Shown here in pieces: positions 7,387 through 14,311 of a stretch of 58,988 bases of DNA. Each line of letters opens with the position of its first letter. Position 1 is the stretch's first letter. The position numbers and the translations under genes were made by a program. The notes below the pieces were generated by a model. That model did not search any database, was not told the DNA's origin, and saw only the letters and a program-made list of their open reading frames with translations. Origin of the DNA: an uncultured bacterium (GTDB taxonomy: Bacteria; Verrucomicrobiota; Kiritimatiellia; RFP12; UBA1067); NCBI GenBank assembly GCA_902779865.1, contig CACZDG010000004.1:1-58988 (forward strand), given 5' to 3'.

Positions 7387-7482
7387 ACACTCCACGAACC
7401 ACGAACAAAAAATCACAAACCACAAACCACAAACCGCGAATCATGAACCATGAACCAAGAACACAAGAACCAAGAACACAAG
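7387..7482. repeat. Low-complexity AC-rich heptamer-like repeats
   Basis: Short units such as CACAAAC, CATGAAC and AAGAACA are repeated imperfectly in tandem. No coding signal. The sequence resembles degenerate short tandem repeats seen between genes and separates the accessory region from the DRTGG operon promoter. Confidence 0.65.
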
Positions 7483-7509
7483 ATTCCCTGCCGCGAGAAA
7501 AAAATAGGC

Positions 7510-7539
7510 TTGCAAAATACGACGGGATTGTGGGATAAT
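7510..7539 (+). promoter_or_regulatory. Promoter of the DRTGG-CBS-PHP operon
   Basis: TTGCAA (7510-7515) and GATAAT (7534-7539) with 18-bp spacing, 33 bases before the first start codon, which is preceded by AAAGGAACGG. Confidence 0.6.
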
Positions 7540-7571
7540 GTGTCGTACCCGAAAAAAGAAAGGAACGGAAA

Positions 7572-7919
7572 ATGACGATAGCCGACGTAGTGAAGATTCT
7601 TAACGGCAAGCTTATGGCCGGTGACGGCACGAGTCCGCGCGCCGTGGGCGCGGTCGTGGCGAACGACCTGATGAGCGACGTTCTGCTGAACGACGCGGAC
7701 GACATCCTGCTGATAACATCCCTCGCAAGCGACCAGGCCATCCGCACCGCCCACATCGTGGGCGCAATGGGCGTGGTGGTGCATAACGCGAAGCCGCTCT
7801 CCGAAACAATGCTGAAGGTGGCGGCGGACCTCGGAGTGCCGCTTGTCTCGAGCCCGCTCTCGAAGTACGACGCATGCGTGCGTCTGCATGACGCGTTCCT
7901 CGCCGAAGAGCGCGGCTGA
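7572..7919 (+). CDS. DRTGG-domain protein (first copy)
   Basis: A 115-residue single-domain protein of the DRTGG type: an N-terminal KILNGKLMAGDG strand-turn, the central AVVANDLMSDVLL segment, and a C-terminal GVPLVSSPLSKYDACVRL helix. The DRTGG domain is also found in HPr kinase and phosphotransacetylase-like proteins and is believed to bind a small ligand or nucleotide; no enzymatic activity is assigned. It opens a four-gene run with a CBS/HATPase protein, a second DRTGG protein and a PHP protein. In Thermotogae and clostridia similar runs sit beside electron-bifurcating [FeFe]-hydrogenase genes, which are not present within this window. Confidence 0.75.
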   Translation: MTIADVVKILNGKLMAGDGTSPRAVGAVVANDLMSDVLLNDADDILLITSLASDQAIRTAHIVGAMGVVVHNAKPLSETMLKVAADLGVPLVSSPLSKYDACVRLHDAFLAEERG

Positions 7920-7932
7920 CTGAGGAGGGGAT

Positions 7933-8958
7933 ATGGACAGCGACTATTCCCCAACAATCCTCCAGGGGCAGCAGACGAACGACGACGAAATCCTCGCCAA
8001 GACTCCGCCGCTCGACCCGAGGGCACTCGGCGGCGATTCAAGCGTGATCATCATGGAGCTGCTCCAGCGCTTCAAGGTGCGCGACGTGATGAAGCGCCAG
8101 ATCATCAGCGCGGCGCGTAGCACCACCCTGCGCGAGGCGCAGCGCCTCATGCGCGAGAACCGCATCTCAGGCCTGCCCGTGTGCGAGGAAGGACGCCTCT
8201 ACGGCATCGTGTCCGTCAACGACATCATCACCGCGCTCGACAACGGCTGGATCGAGGACACGTGCGAGAAGCACATGGCCTGCAACCTCGTGGTGCTTGA
8301 GGCGGGAATGCCAATCTCGTTCGCGCTCAGGTACTTCAACAACTACACGTACGGACGCTTCCCCGTGCTCGACTCCAACCGCAAGCTCGTGGGAATCCTC
8401 TCCCAGCGCGACGTGATGCGCGCGCTTCTCTACGAACTTTCGGTGGAGATCCGCAAGCTGGAGCGAAAGACCTCGAACAACGCGCCTTCCCACGCGACCA
8501 GCGAACACTACTTCCGCCGCGAATGGGCCGTGGTGCGCAACGACCTCTCCCGCGCCGGACACGCCGCGAACGACATCAAGGGAATACTGCGCGAACGCAA
8601 GGTGGACCGCACCGTGGCCCGCCGCGTGGCCGTGGCCGCTTACGAGCTGGAAATCAACATCTGCATCCACTCGCACGGCGGCGTGCTGGTGCTGCTCATC
8701 TCGGACGACACGATCACCATCACCGCCAAGGACCGCGGCCCCGGCATCTCCGACATCGAATGGGCCTGCCGCGACGGCACTTCAACCGCAAACGACTGGA
8801 TCCGCTCCATGGGCTTCGGAGCTGGGATGGGTCTTTCCAACTCCAAGCGCGTTGCGGACGAGTTCGACATCCAGTCCGAAGTCGGCAAGTTCACGAAGGT
8901 GACGTGTACCTTCAAGTTAAGCAAGCCCGAACAACCAGCGAACGGAGGCGCAGCATGA
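7933..8958 (+). CDS. CBS-domain pair with anti-sigma-type histidine kinase-like ATPase
   Basis: A 341-residue fusion. Residues about 50-175 form two CBS motifs (VRDVMKRQIISA, RISGLPVCEEGRLYGIVS; then GRFPVLDSNRKLVGILSQRDVM), which usually bind adenine nucleotides or SAM. Residues 195-330 are a GHKL ATPase like RsbW/SpoIIAB: an N box AAYELEINICIHSHG, the G1 box DRGPGISD and the G2 box GFGAGMGLSNSKRVAD. There is no phospho-acceptor His domain, so it is a switch kinase or ATP-binding sensor rather than a classical sensor kinase. The start follows GAGGGG. It overlaps the next gene by ATGA. A likely role is relaying energy or redox state through its DRTGG partners. Confidence 0.85.
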   Translation: MDSDYSPTILQGQQTNDDEILAKTPPLDPRALGGDSSVIIMELLQRFKVRDVMKRQIISAARSTTLREAQRLMRENRISGLPVCEEGRLYGIVSVNDIITALDNGWIEDTCEKHMACNLVVLEAGMPISFALRYFNNYTYGRFPVLDSNRKLVGILSQRDVMRALLYELSVEIRKLERKTSNNAPSHATSEHYFRREWAVVRNDLSRAGHAANDIKGILRERKVDRTVARRVAVAAYELEINICIHSHGGVLVLLISDDTITITAKDRGPGISDIEWACRDGTSTANDWIRSMGFGAGMGLSNSKRVADEFDIQSEVGKFTKVTCTFKLSKPEQPANGGAA

Positions 8959-9290
8959 CCGCCGAGGAAATCTGTACCAAGGTGAACGGCACGCTCGCCG
9001 TATCTGCGGAGGACGCCGCTGCAACCGGCGTTTACGTCGGCGACCTGCTTTCGGACATCATGGGCCACGCGGGCGAGGACTGTGCGCTAGTGACGATCCA
9101 GAACCACCTGAACACGATTGCCGTCTGCACGCTCGTGGGATGTTCCGTGATCGTGCTTTGCCACTCGCGTCCCGTCCCGCCCGACATGGCGGAGGCAGCG
9201 GCGCGCGAGGGCGTTGCCATCATCATCACGCCGCTGTCGCAGTACGCCACGGCGCGCGCGCTTAACGACCTTCCCCCGTCAGAGCACTGA
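8955..9290 (+). CDS. DRTGG-domain protein (second copy)
   Basis: A 111-residue paralogue of the protein at 7572: TAEEICTKVNGTLAV, a central GVYVGDLLSDIMG matching AVVANDLMSDVLL, and a C-terminal GVAIIITPLSQYATARAL. I set the start at 8955, whose ATG overlaps the stop of the CBS/HATPase gene; a much longer upstream frame is only overlap with that gene. Two divergent DRTGG copies flanking one HATPase suggest a heteromeric sensor. Three nucleotides separate it from the PHP gene. Confidence 0.75.
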   Translation: MTAEEICTKVNGTLAVSAEDAAATGVYVGDLLSDIMGHAGEDCALVTIQNHLNTIAVCTLVGCSVIVLCHSRPVPPDMAEAAAREGVAIIITPLSQYATARALNDLPPSEH

Positions 9291-9292
9291 CC

Positions 9293-10024
9293 GTGAAGTT
9301 CGACCTCCACATACACAGCTGCCTTTCGCCGTGCGCGAACTTGGAGATGTCACCCTCCGAAATCGTGAAACGCGCGGTGGCGGCTGGCATGGGCGGCATC
9401 GCTCTCACCGACCACCAGAGCGCGCGCAACACGCCGGCAATCGCGGAGTGCGCCCGCCGCGCGGGGATGGCCTGTCTCTTCGGGCTTGAAGTCTGCACGG
9501 CGGAGGAAGTCCACACGCTCGCCCTCTTCGACACAACGGAGCAGGCGCTCGCCATGACGGACTGGGTGTACGCCGCGATGCCAAAGCGCGTGAACGACCC
9601 GGAGACGTTCGGCGACCAGCCCGTTGTAACGTGGGACGACGATATCGTGGAACTTGAGTGGCGCATTCTCGCGATGGGCTGCCGCAAGATGATTCCTGAA
9701 GTCTCAGCTAAATGCCACGAGCTCGGCGGCATATACATCGCCGCGCACATCGACCGCAGCGCGTTCTCTGTCTATTCACAGCTCGGCGGCATTCCCGAAG
9801 ACGGCGCGTTCGACGCGGTGGAGTTTTCGCGCACCGCAGACGAGACCGCGTGGCTGCCGAAGGCGGGGGGCTATGCCGTCACGCGCAGTTCCGACGCGCA
9901 CAACCTTGACGACGTGGCGCGCGTGTGGACGGAGGCTGACATCCCCGCGTTCACCACCGCCGCGCTCAAAGACGCCTTCCGCTCGCACGCAACGCGCATC
10001 TCTCCGCGCCTTACTGCTTTTTGA
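9293..10024 (+). CDS. PHP-domain metal-dependent phosphoesterase
   Basis: A 243-residue PHP protein starting at GTG. The metal-binding motifs are visible in order: DLHIHS (H6, H8), the ITLTDH-equivalent IALTDHQS near residue 40, GLEV near 63, a middle AHIDR, and a C-terminal SSDAHN. PHP domains hydrolyse phosphomonoesters or phosphodiesters with a trinuclear metal centre. The substrate is unknown; relatives in DRTGG/HATPase clusters are uncharacterised as far as I know. Its last 14 bases overlap the end of the convergent Gfo/Idh/MocA gene. Confidence 0.85.
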   Translation: MKFDLHIHSCLSPCANLEMSPSEIVKRAVAAGMGGIALTDHQSARNTPAIAECARRAGMACLFGLEVCTAEEVHTLALFDTTEQALAMTDWVYAAMPKRVNDPETFGDQPVVTWDDDIVELEWRILAMGCRKMIPEVSAKCHELGGIYIAAHIDRSAFSVYSQLGGIPEDGAFDAVEFSRTADETAWLPKAGGYAVTRSSDAHNLDDVARVWTEADIPAFTTAALKDAFRSHATRISPRLTAF

Positions 10025-11351
10025 TTCCGCGTGCGGCGTCCCATGCAAGGCGCTTGCCCGGCATCGACATCGCGGCGTTGCCGAGCAGCACCATCTCGGA
10101 CATCCGACCCGCCCACGAGAAGGAGCTCGTGGTCGTTCCGCCGTCAAGGCACGCGTTGATGTACTCGTGCCAATGCGAAGGCGCCTTGCCGACGTTCGGC
10201 AGTTTCGGCGAGGCGGCACCGTTCTTGAACACGATGGCCGGGGGCTTGTCGTAGTGGACGGAAAGAAGCCACCCCTCCGTACCTTCGACGACGCGTCCCT
10301 GCAACGGCTGCTTGCCGATTGCGCTCTTTGCAAACAATTCGTTGAACGCGGCGGGCGGGAAATAATTCGCGGGCGTCTTCGCCTTCACCTTCGGATCGAC
10401 GAGGTTGCCGTCGCACCACTCGATGGGGAACGGCTTGCCGCTGGATGCAGCGCATCCTGGCATTTCCCATGTGACGTGCGACATCCTCGGCCAGAACTGC
10501 GTACGCTGCGGCTCCGGCTCCACCGGCACTTCGGCGATGACGGACGTAGGGCCAGTCGTGCCGAGACCGAGGCCAATCCATACGGGGCTGAGCAGGTGAA
10601 GGCCGAGGTCGCCGAGCCACGACGTTCCAAAGTCGCGCCACTTGCGCCAGGAACCGGGATGATAGGCTTTGGGCACGTACGGACGAAACGGTGCGCCATC
10701 GAGCCACGTCTTCCAATCGAGCGTCTTCGGCACCGGCGCCTCGGCGAGCGGCCACGTGTGGTTGGCGGTGGTCTGTCCCCCGCGGTTCGAGAATATCCAG
10801 ATGTGTTTCAGCTCGCCGATGAGACCGCTCTTCAGGAGCGCCACCGTCTGCCGGTCACACGCCCACGCGGCGATCTGCGTTCCCATCTGCGTGACGGCCT
10901 TCTTCTCAGCTGCGAGGCGCTCGATCTTCCGGCACTGGTCGAGATCGTGACACAGGGGCTTCTGCGCGTAAACGTTGAGTCCGCGCGCAAGGGCGTCGAG
11001 GATGTATCCGGCATGGGAGTGGTCGGGCGTGGAGACGTTCGTCGAGTCGATGCGGTTGCCCTCCTTCTCGAACATCTCGTAGGCGTTGCGGTAGGTGCGG
11101 GCGTCGGGACACATCTTCTTCACGCGGGCGAGGTAGTTCGCGTCCACGTCACAGATCGCGGTGATGTGGATGCGGGAATGGCTGCGGAGTCCGCTGAAAT
11201 CGCCGAACGCCATGTTGCCCGTGCCGACGCAGGCGTGTGAGAGCATGGAGTTGGGGCTGCGGCGCGAAACAACGGCAGGGAAACCGGCGAACGGGACGAG
11301 TCCGGCTGCGGCCGTGGCGGATGCGAGGAATGATCGACGAGTTGTTTTCAT
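10011..11351 (-). CDS. Gfo/Idh/MocA family oxidoreductase with Tat signal
   Basis: 446 residues. A twin-arginine signal (TTRRSFLASATAAAG) opens the protein, so it is probably exported folded with its cofactor. An N-terminal Rossmann region follows (VGTGNMAFGDF, a variant glycine motif, then ITAICDVD), with the family's TPDHSH and AQKPLCHDL (EKP-like Lys) segments. The C-terminal part is the substrate-binding alpha/beta domain. The family oxidises or reduces sugars with NAD(P). I start at 11351 (MKTTRRSF) because the 22 residues before it would mask the Tat motif. It lies 10 bases after the DUF1080 gene, fitting the recently recognised 3-keto-glycoside processing pair, but its substrate is unproven. 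Confidence 0.88.
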   Translation of the reverse strand: MKTTRRSFLASATAAAGLVPFAGFPAVVSRRSPNSMLSHACVGTGNMAFGDFSGLRSHSRIHITAICDVDANYLARVKKMCPDARTYRNAYEMFEKEGNRIDSTNVSTPDHSHAGYILDALARGLNVYAQKPLCHDLDQCRKIERLAAEKKAVTQMGTQIAAWACDRQTVALLKSGLIGELKHIWIFSNRGGQTTANHTWPLAEAPVPKTLDWKTWLDGAPFRPYVPKAYHPGSWRKWRDFGTSWLGDLGLHLLSPVWIGLGLGTTGPTSVIAEVPVEPEPQRTQFWPRMSHVTWEMPGCAASSGKPFPIEWCDGNLVDPKVKAKTPANYFPPAAFNELFAKSAIGKQPLQGRVVEGTEGWLLSVHYDKPPAIVFKNGAASPKLPNVGKAPSHWHEYINACLDGGTTTSSFSWAGRMSEMVLLGNAAMSMPGKRLAWDAARGIKKQ

Positions 11352-11361
11352 TGCGGGTTCC

Positions 11362-12528
11362 TTACTTTTGTTTGGAGAATTGTTCGAGGGTGGCGCGGAG
11401 CGGGTAGTCGTTGGCACCGATGACCTTATTGCGGATGAGCACGTTGAATCCCTTCAACGTACCGTCGATGTAACTTTTGTTTGCCGCAAGTTTATCTGGC
11501 GGAAGCGACTTCAGCCAAGCGTCGTACCCGGCACAGAGCGACTTCGCGGCCTTAAGGTATTCGGGCTTCTTCGAGTAGGAAAGAACTTCGAGGATGCCGT
11601 TGACGTTCTTTGCATCTGGAACATTCAGGTCGATCTTGGCGAAGAGCGCGGCGGCGGTCTTCTCGCGGAGGGAACGCACGTCCTCTTCTTTCGCGGACAT
11701 CTCGGAGTGCGTGGTGTTGTCCCAGCGCGAGGGGATTTCGCGGATCCAGATGTTGCGGAATGGAACGGGATCGCCGTGATCCTGAAGCATCCACGGAAGT
11801 TTCGTTTCGTGCTGCCGCAGCGGAATGCGCACACGGTGCGTGGCCATGCCCTCAAGCTCCCAGGCGTCCTGCACCAGCACGCCGTTGTGGAGCACGGTGA
11901 CGGTGCCGGGGTGAAGGACCTTGCCGTCCTTCCAGATGGGCTGGTGGAAGATGATGTCGTACGTCTGCCACACGCCGGCGGGGCGGCTTGCATTGACGAG
12001 CGGCGGATTCTGCGCGTAAACAGACGCCGCAATGCCATCAGGGTAGTTGCGCTCGACGTCTGCCGACGGATCGGGGTCGTACGAATTGAGGATCTGGATT
12101 TCGTACCTACCCATTGGAATCACGCCTGAGTTGCCCCCGAGCTGTCCGTGCTTCTTCGCGTCCGCGACGGGGCTGAGCCATTCGACGTGGAACTGTGCGT
12201 CGCCAAACGCGCGCTTCGTGCATGCGAGGCCGGAGCCGGGCGTGCAGACGAACAGGCCATCTTTCACGCGCCACTTCGTGGGGTTGCCTTTTCTGTCACA
12301 CCAGTTTTCATCGACGCTTTTCTGCGTGCCGTCAAAGAGGACAATTGCATCGGATGGAGGCTTGCCCGGAGGCGTCTCGACCTGCTTGGGGTAGGGACGG
12401 TTGAAGTCGTGTACGGCCCATGCGTGTTTCGCGTCGGGAGTGTCGCCGTACAGACCGAAGATGCCTCGTTCGCCGGCTACGGCGGAAAACGCTGCAAGTG
12501 AATATGCCAGGATTATTTTTGTTTTCAT
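11362..12528 (-). CDS. DUF1080 family protein (3-keto-disaccharide hydrolase-like), secreted
   Basis: A 388-residue protein with a short signal peptide (KTKIILAYSLAAFSAVAG). The DUF1080 jelly-roll fills most of it: IVLFDGT, W-x-V-KDGLFVCTPGSG, FGDAQFHVEWLSP, NSGVIPMGRYEIQILNSY, VWQTYDIIFHQP, VTVLHNGVLVQD, and QDHGDPVPFRNIWIREI. Members act as 3-keto-glycoside hydrolases or lyases, or bind such sugars. A helical C-terminal extension (residues about 285-388) follows. It is sandwiched between metX-metW and the Tat-exported Gfo/Idh/MocA gene on the same strand with very short gaps, so the oxidoreductase and hydrolase are probably co-expressed in the periplasm. Confidence 0.88.
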   Translation of the reverse strand: MKTKIILAYSLAAFSAVAGERGIFGLYGDTPDAKHAWAVHDFNRPYPKQVETPPGKPPSDAIVLFDGTQKSVDENWCDRKGNPTKWRVKDGLFVCTPGSGLACTKRAFGDAQFHVEWLSPVADAKKHGQLGGNSGVIPMGRYEIQILNSYDPDPSADVERNYPDGIAASVYAQNPPLVNASRPAGVWQTYDIIFHQPIWKDGKVLHPGTVTVLHNGVLVQDAWELEGMATHRVRIPLRQHETKLPWMLQDHGDPVPFRNIWIREIPSRWDNTTHSEMSAKEEDVRSLREKTAAALFAKIDLNVPDAKNVNGILEVLSYSKKPEYLKAAKSLCAGYDAWLKSLPPDKLAANKSYIDGTLKGFNVLIRNKVIGANDYPLRATLEQFSKQK

Positions 12529-12531
12529 AAA

Positions 12532-14310
12532 TCAGCTGCGGGATACGCGGGCGATGATGCGCGACGCGCCGAGGTTCTTCAGTCCGAGCGCGCAGAGGAT
12601 GCGGCCTAGGAAGTGATTTGTCTCGGCTCGAATCTCCTTGATCACGAGTCCGCTCTTCTCGCAAAGCGCGCGGAAGTCCTTGAGCGTGACCACGTGGATG
12701 TTCGGCGTGTCGTACCACTCGAACGGAAGCTGGGGGTTCACGGGGAGGTGTCCGGTGAAGAGCAGCAGCAGGCGGATGCGGTACGATGCGAAGTTGGGGA
12801 ACGACACGACTGCCTCGCCCGCCTTGTTGAGAAGGCGCGTGAGAAGCTCACGCGGATATTTGACGGTCTGGAGCGTCTCGGAAAGAACCGCCACGTCGTA
12901 TGCACCGTCGGGAATCAGGTCGAGACCGGCGTCGGCATCGTCGAAAAGAACGTCGAGACCGTCGCCGACGCCGGCGGCGATCTTGTCGTCGTCAATCTCA
13001 ATGCCGGTACCGCGAACGTGCTTCTCGTCGCGGAGCAGGTGCAGGAGCGAACCCGACCCGCAGCCGACATCCAGTACGCGCGAGCCTTCGGGAACGAGCG
13101 CCATCACGGACGCAAGCGCCGCGCGCTTCTCGGGATAGATCGTGCGGCCGCCCTCGCCGAAGAACCCGCCCATCAGCTTGCTTAGTTCCTTCGTGTGCGT
13201 AAGGAAGCCGTCGTGCCCGACCTTGATATCGAGATGCGCATACGCGACTGACTTCCCCTGCCGCAACATGCACGACGCTATCGTGCGGCTCTGGTCCTCG
13301 GAGAAGAGCCAGTCGCCGGAAATCGAGACGAGCAGTAGGCGCGACGTGATGCGGCTGCAAACCTCATCGAGCGAACCGTACTTCGCCGCAGCGTCGTAAC
13401 GGTCCATTGCATGGGTGATCTGGAGATAGGAGTTTGCGTCGAAGCGAGCGAGGAACTTGCGCGCCTGGTATTCAAGGTAACTCTCGATCGCGAAGGTGGT
13501 GCCGAAACGCGAGGCGTGTTTCTCAAGCCATTCCTTGCCGCGCTTGAGCCAGTCCTCCTGCTGCTTGCGCCCGAAGCGGCGGTTGAGGAGGTCGAGGGAA
13601 AGGTATGTTATGTGCGCGACCTGGCGCGCCTGTGCGAGACCCATGAGCGGACCGGGGCCGTCGTCGTAATAGTCGCCGCCGCGCCAGCCGGGATCGAGGG
13701 TGATTGCGTAGCGGCCCACGATGTCGAAGGCGAGCGCCTGCGCGTTGAGCGCAGCGCCGGAGGCAATCATAACCGCCTTGTCCACTTCGCCCGGATGCGC
13801 CGTGATCCACTCGATCACCTGAATACCGCCGAAGCTGCCGCCGACGAGTCCGGCAAGATGCGTAATGCCGATCTCGCGCAGGAACGCGCGGTACACCTCG
13901 ACAGTGTCGCCAATGGTGAAGCGGGGGAAAGCGGAACCGTAGGGCCGACCAGTTGCGGGGTTGACGGAAGAGGGACCGGTCGTTCCCTTGCAGCCGCCGA
14001 GCACGTTCGCGCACACCACGCGGTAGCGGTTCGTGTCGATGGCCTTGCCCGGACCTACGACCGAATCCCACCAGCCGCTTGCGGAATCCTCGCCGGGATG
14101 GCGTCCGGCCACGTGCGCGTCGCCGGTGAGCGCGTGGCAGATGAAGATTACGTTGTCGTTTTCAGGACGTTCAAGGCCGCAGCTTTCCCACGCCACGTCA
14201 ACGCGCTGAAGTGCGCCACCGTCCTCGAGGCGAAAGCCTCCGGGCGGCAGCGTAAGCGTCGTCACTCGTGGTTCGACGACGCCAACCGTCTGGTGATCAA
14301 CAGCATCCAC
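12532..14310 (-). CDS. metX: MetX-MetW fusion: homoserine O-acyltransferase plus MetW
   Basis: 592 residues. Residues 1-390 are an alpha/beta-hydrolase homoserine O-acyltransferase: NVIFICHALTGDAH, GGCKGTTGPSS, the nucleophile elbow GGSFGG (Ser159), Asp333 in SISGDWLF, and His366 in VGHDGF complete the triad. From about residue 395 a MetW methyltransferase-like domain follows (RVLDVGCGSGSLLHLL, then VLSETLQTV, and VSFPNFASYRIR). In proteobacteria metX and metW are usually separate adjacent genes, and MetW is needed for full MetX activity; here they are one polypeptide. It makes O-acylhomoserine for methionine synthesis in the cytoplasm. It starts 2 bases after the secDF stop, so it shares that transcript. 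Confidence 0.92.
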   Translation of the reverse strand: MDAVDHQTVGVVEPRVTTLTLPPGGFRLEDGGALQRVDVAWESCGLERPENDNVIFICHALTGDAHVAGRHPGEDSASGWWDSVVGPGKAIDTNRYRVVCANVLGGCKGTTGPSSVNPATGRPYGSAFPRFTIGDTVEVYRAFLREIGITHLAGLVGGSFGGIQVIEWITAHPGEVDKAVMIASGAALNAQALAFDIVGRYAITLDPGWRGGDYYDDGPGPLMGLAQARQVAHITYLSLDLLNRRFGRKQQEDWLKRGKEWLEKHASRFGTTFAIESYLEYQARKFLARFDANSYLQITHAMDRYDAAAKYGSLDEVCSRITSRLLLVSISGDWLFSEDQSRTIASCMLRQGKSVAYAHLDIKVGHDGFLTHTKELSKLMGGFFGEGGRTIYPEKRAALASVMALVPEGSRVLDVGCGSGSLLHLLRDEKHVRGTGIEIDDDKIAAGVGDGLDVLFDDADAGLDLIPDGAYDVAVLSETLQTVKYPRELLTRLLNKAGEAVVSFPNFASYRIRLLLLFTGHLPVNPQLPFEWYDTPNIHVVTLKDFRALCEKSGLVIKEIRAETNHFLGRILCALGLKNLGASRIIARVSRS

Positions 14311-14311
14311 A

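Noticed and set aside
5565-7538. Short open frames running through the two repeat arrays
   Set aside because: They are translations of the repeats in several frames, without ribosome sites or protein-like composition.
9873-11240. A 455-codon plus-strand frame after the PHP gene
   Set aside because: It overlaps the Gfo/Idh/MocA gene antisense and starts inside the PHP gene; no motif.
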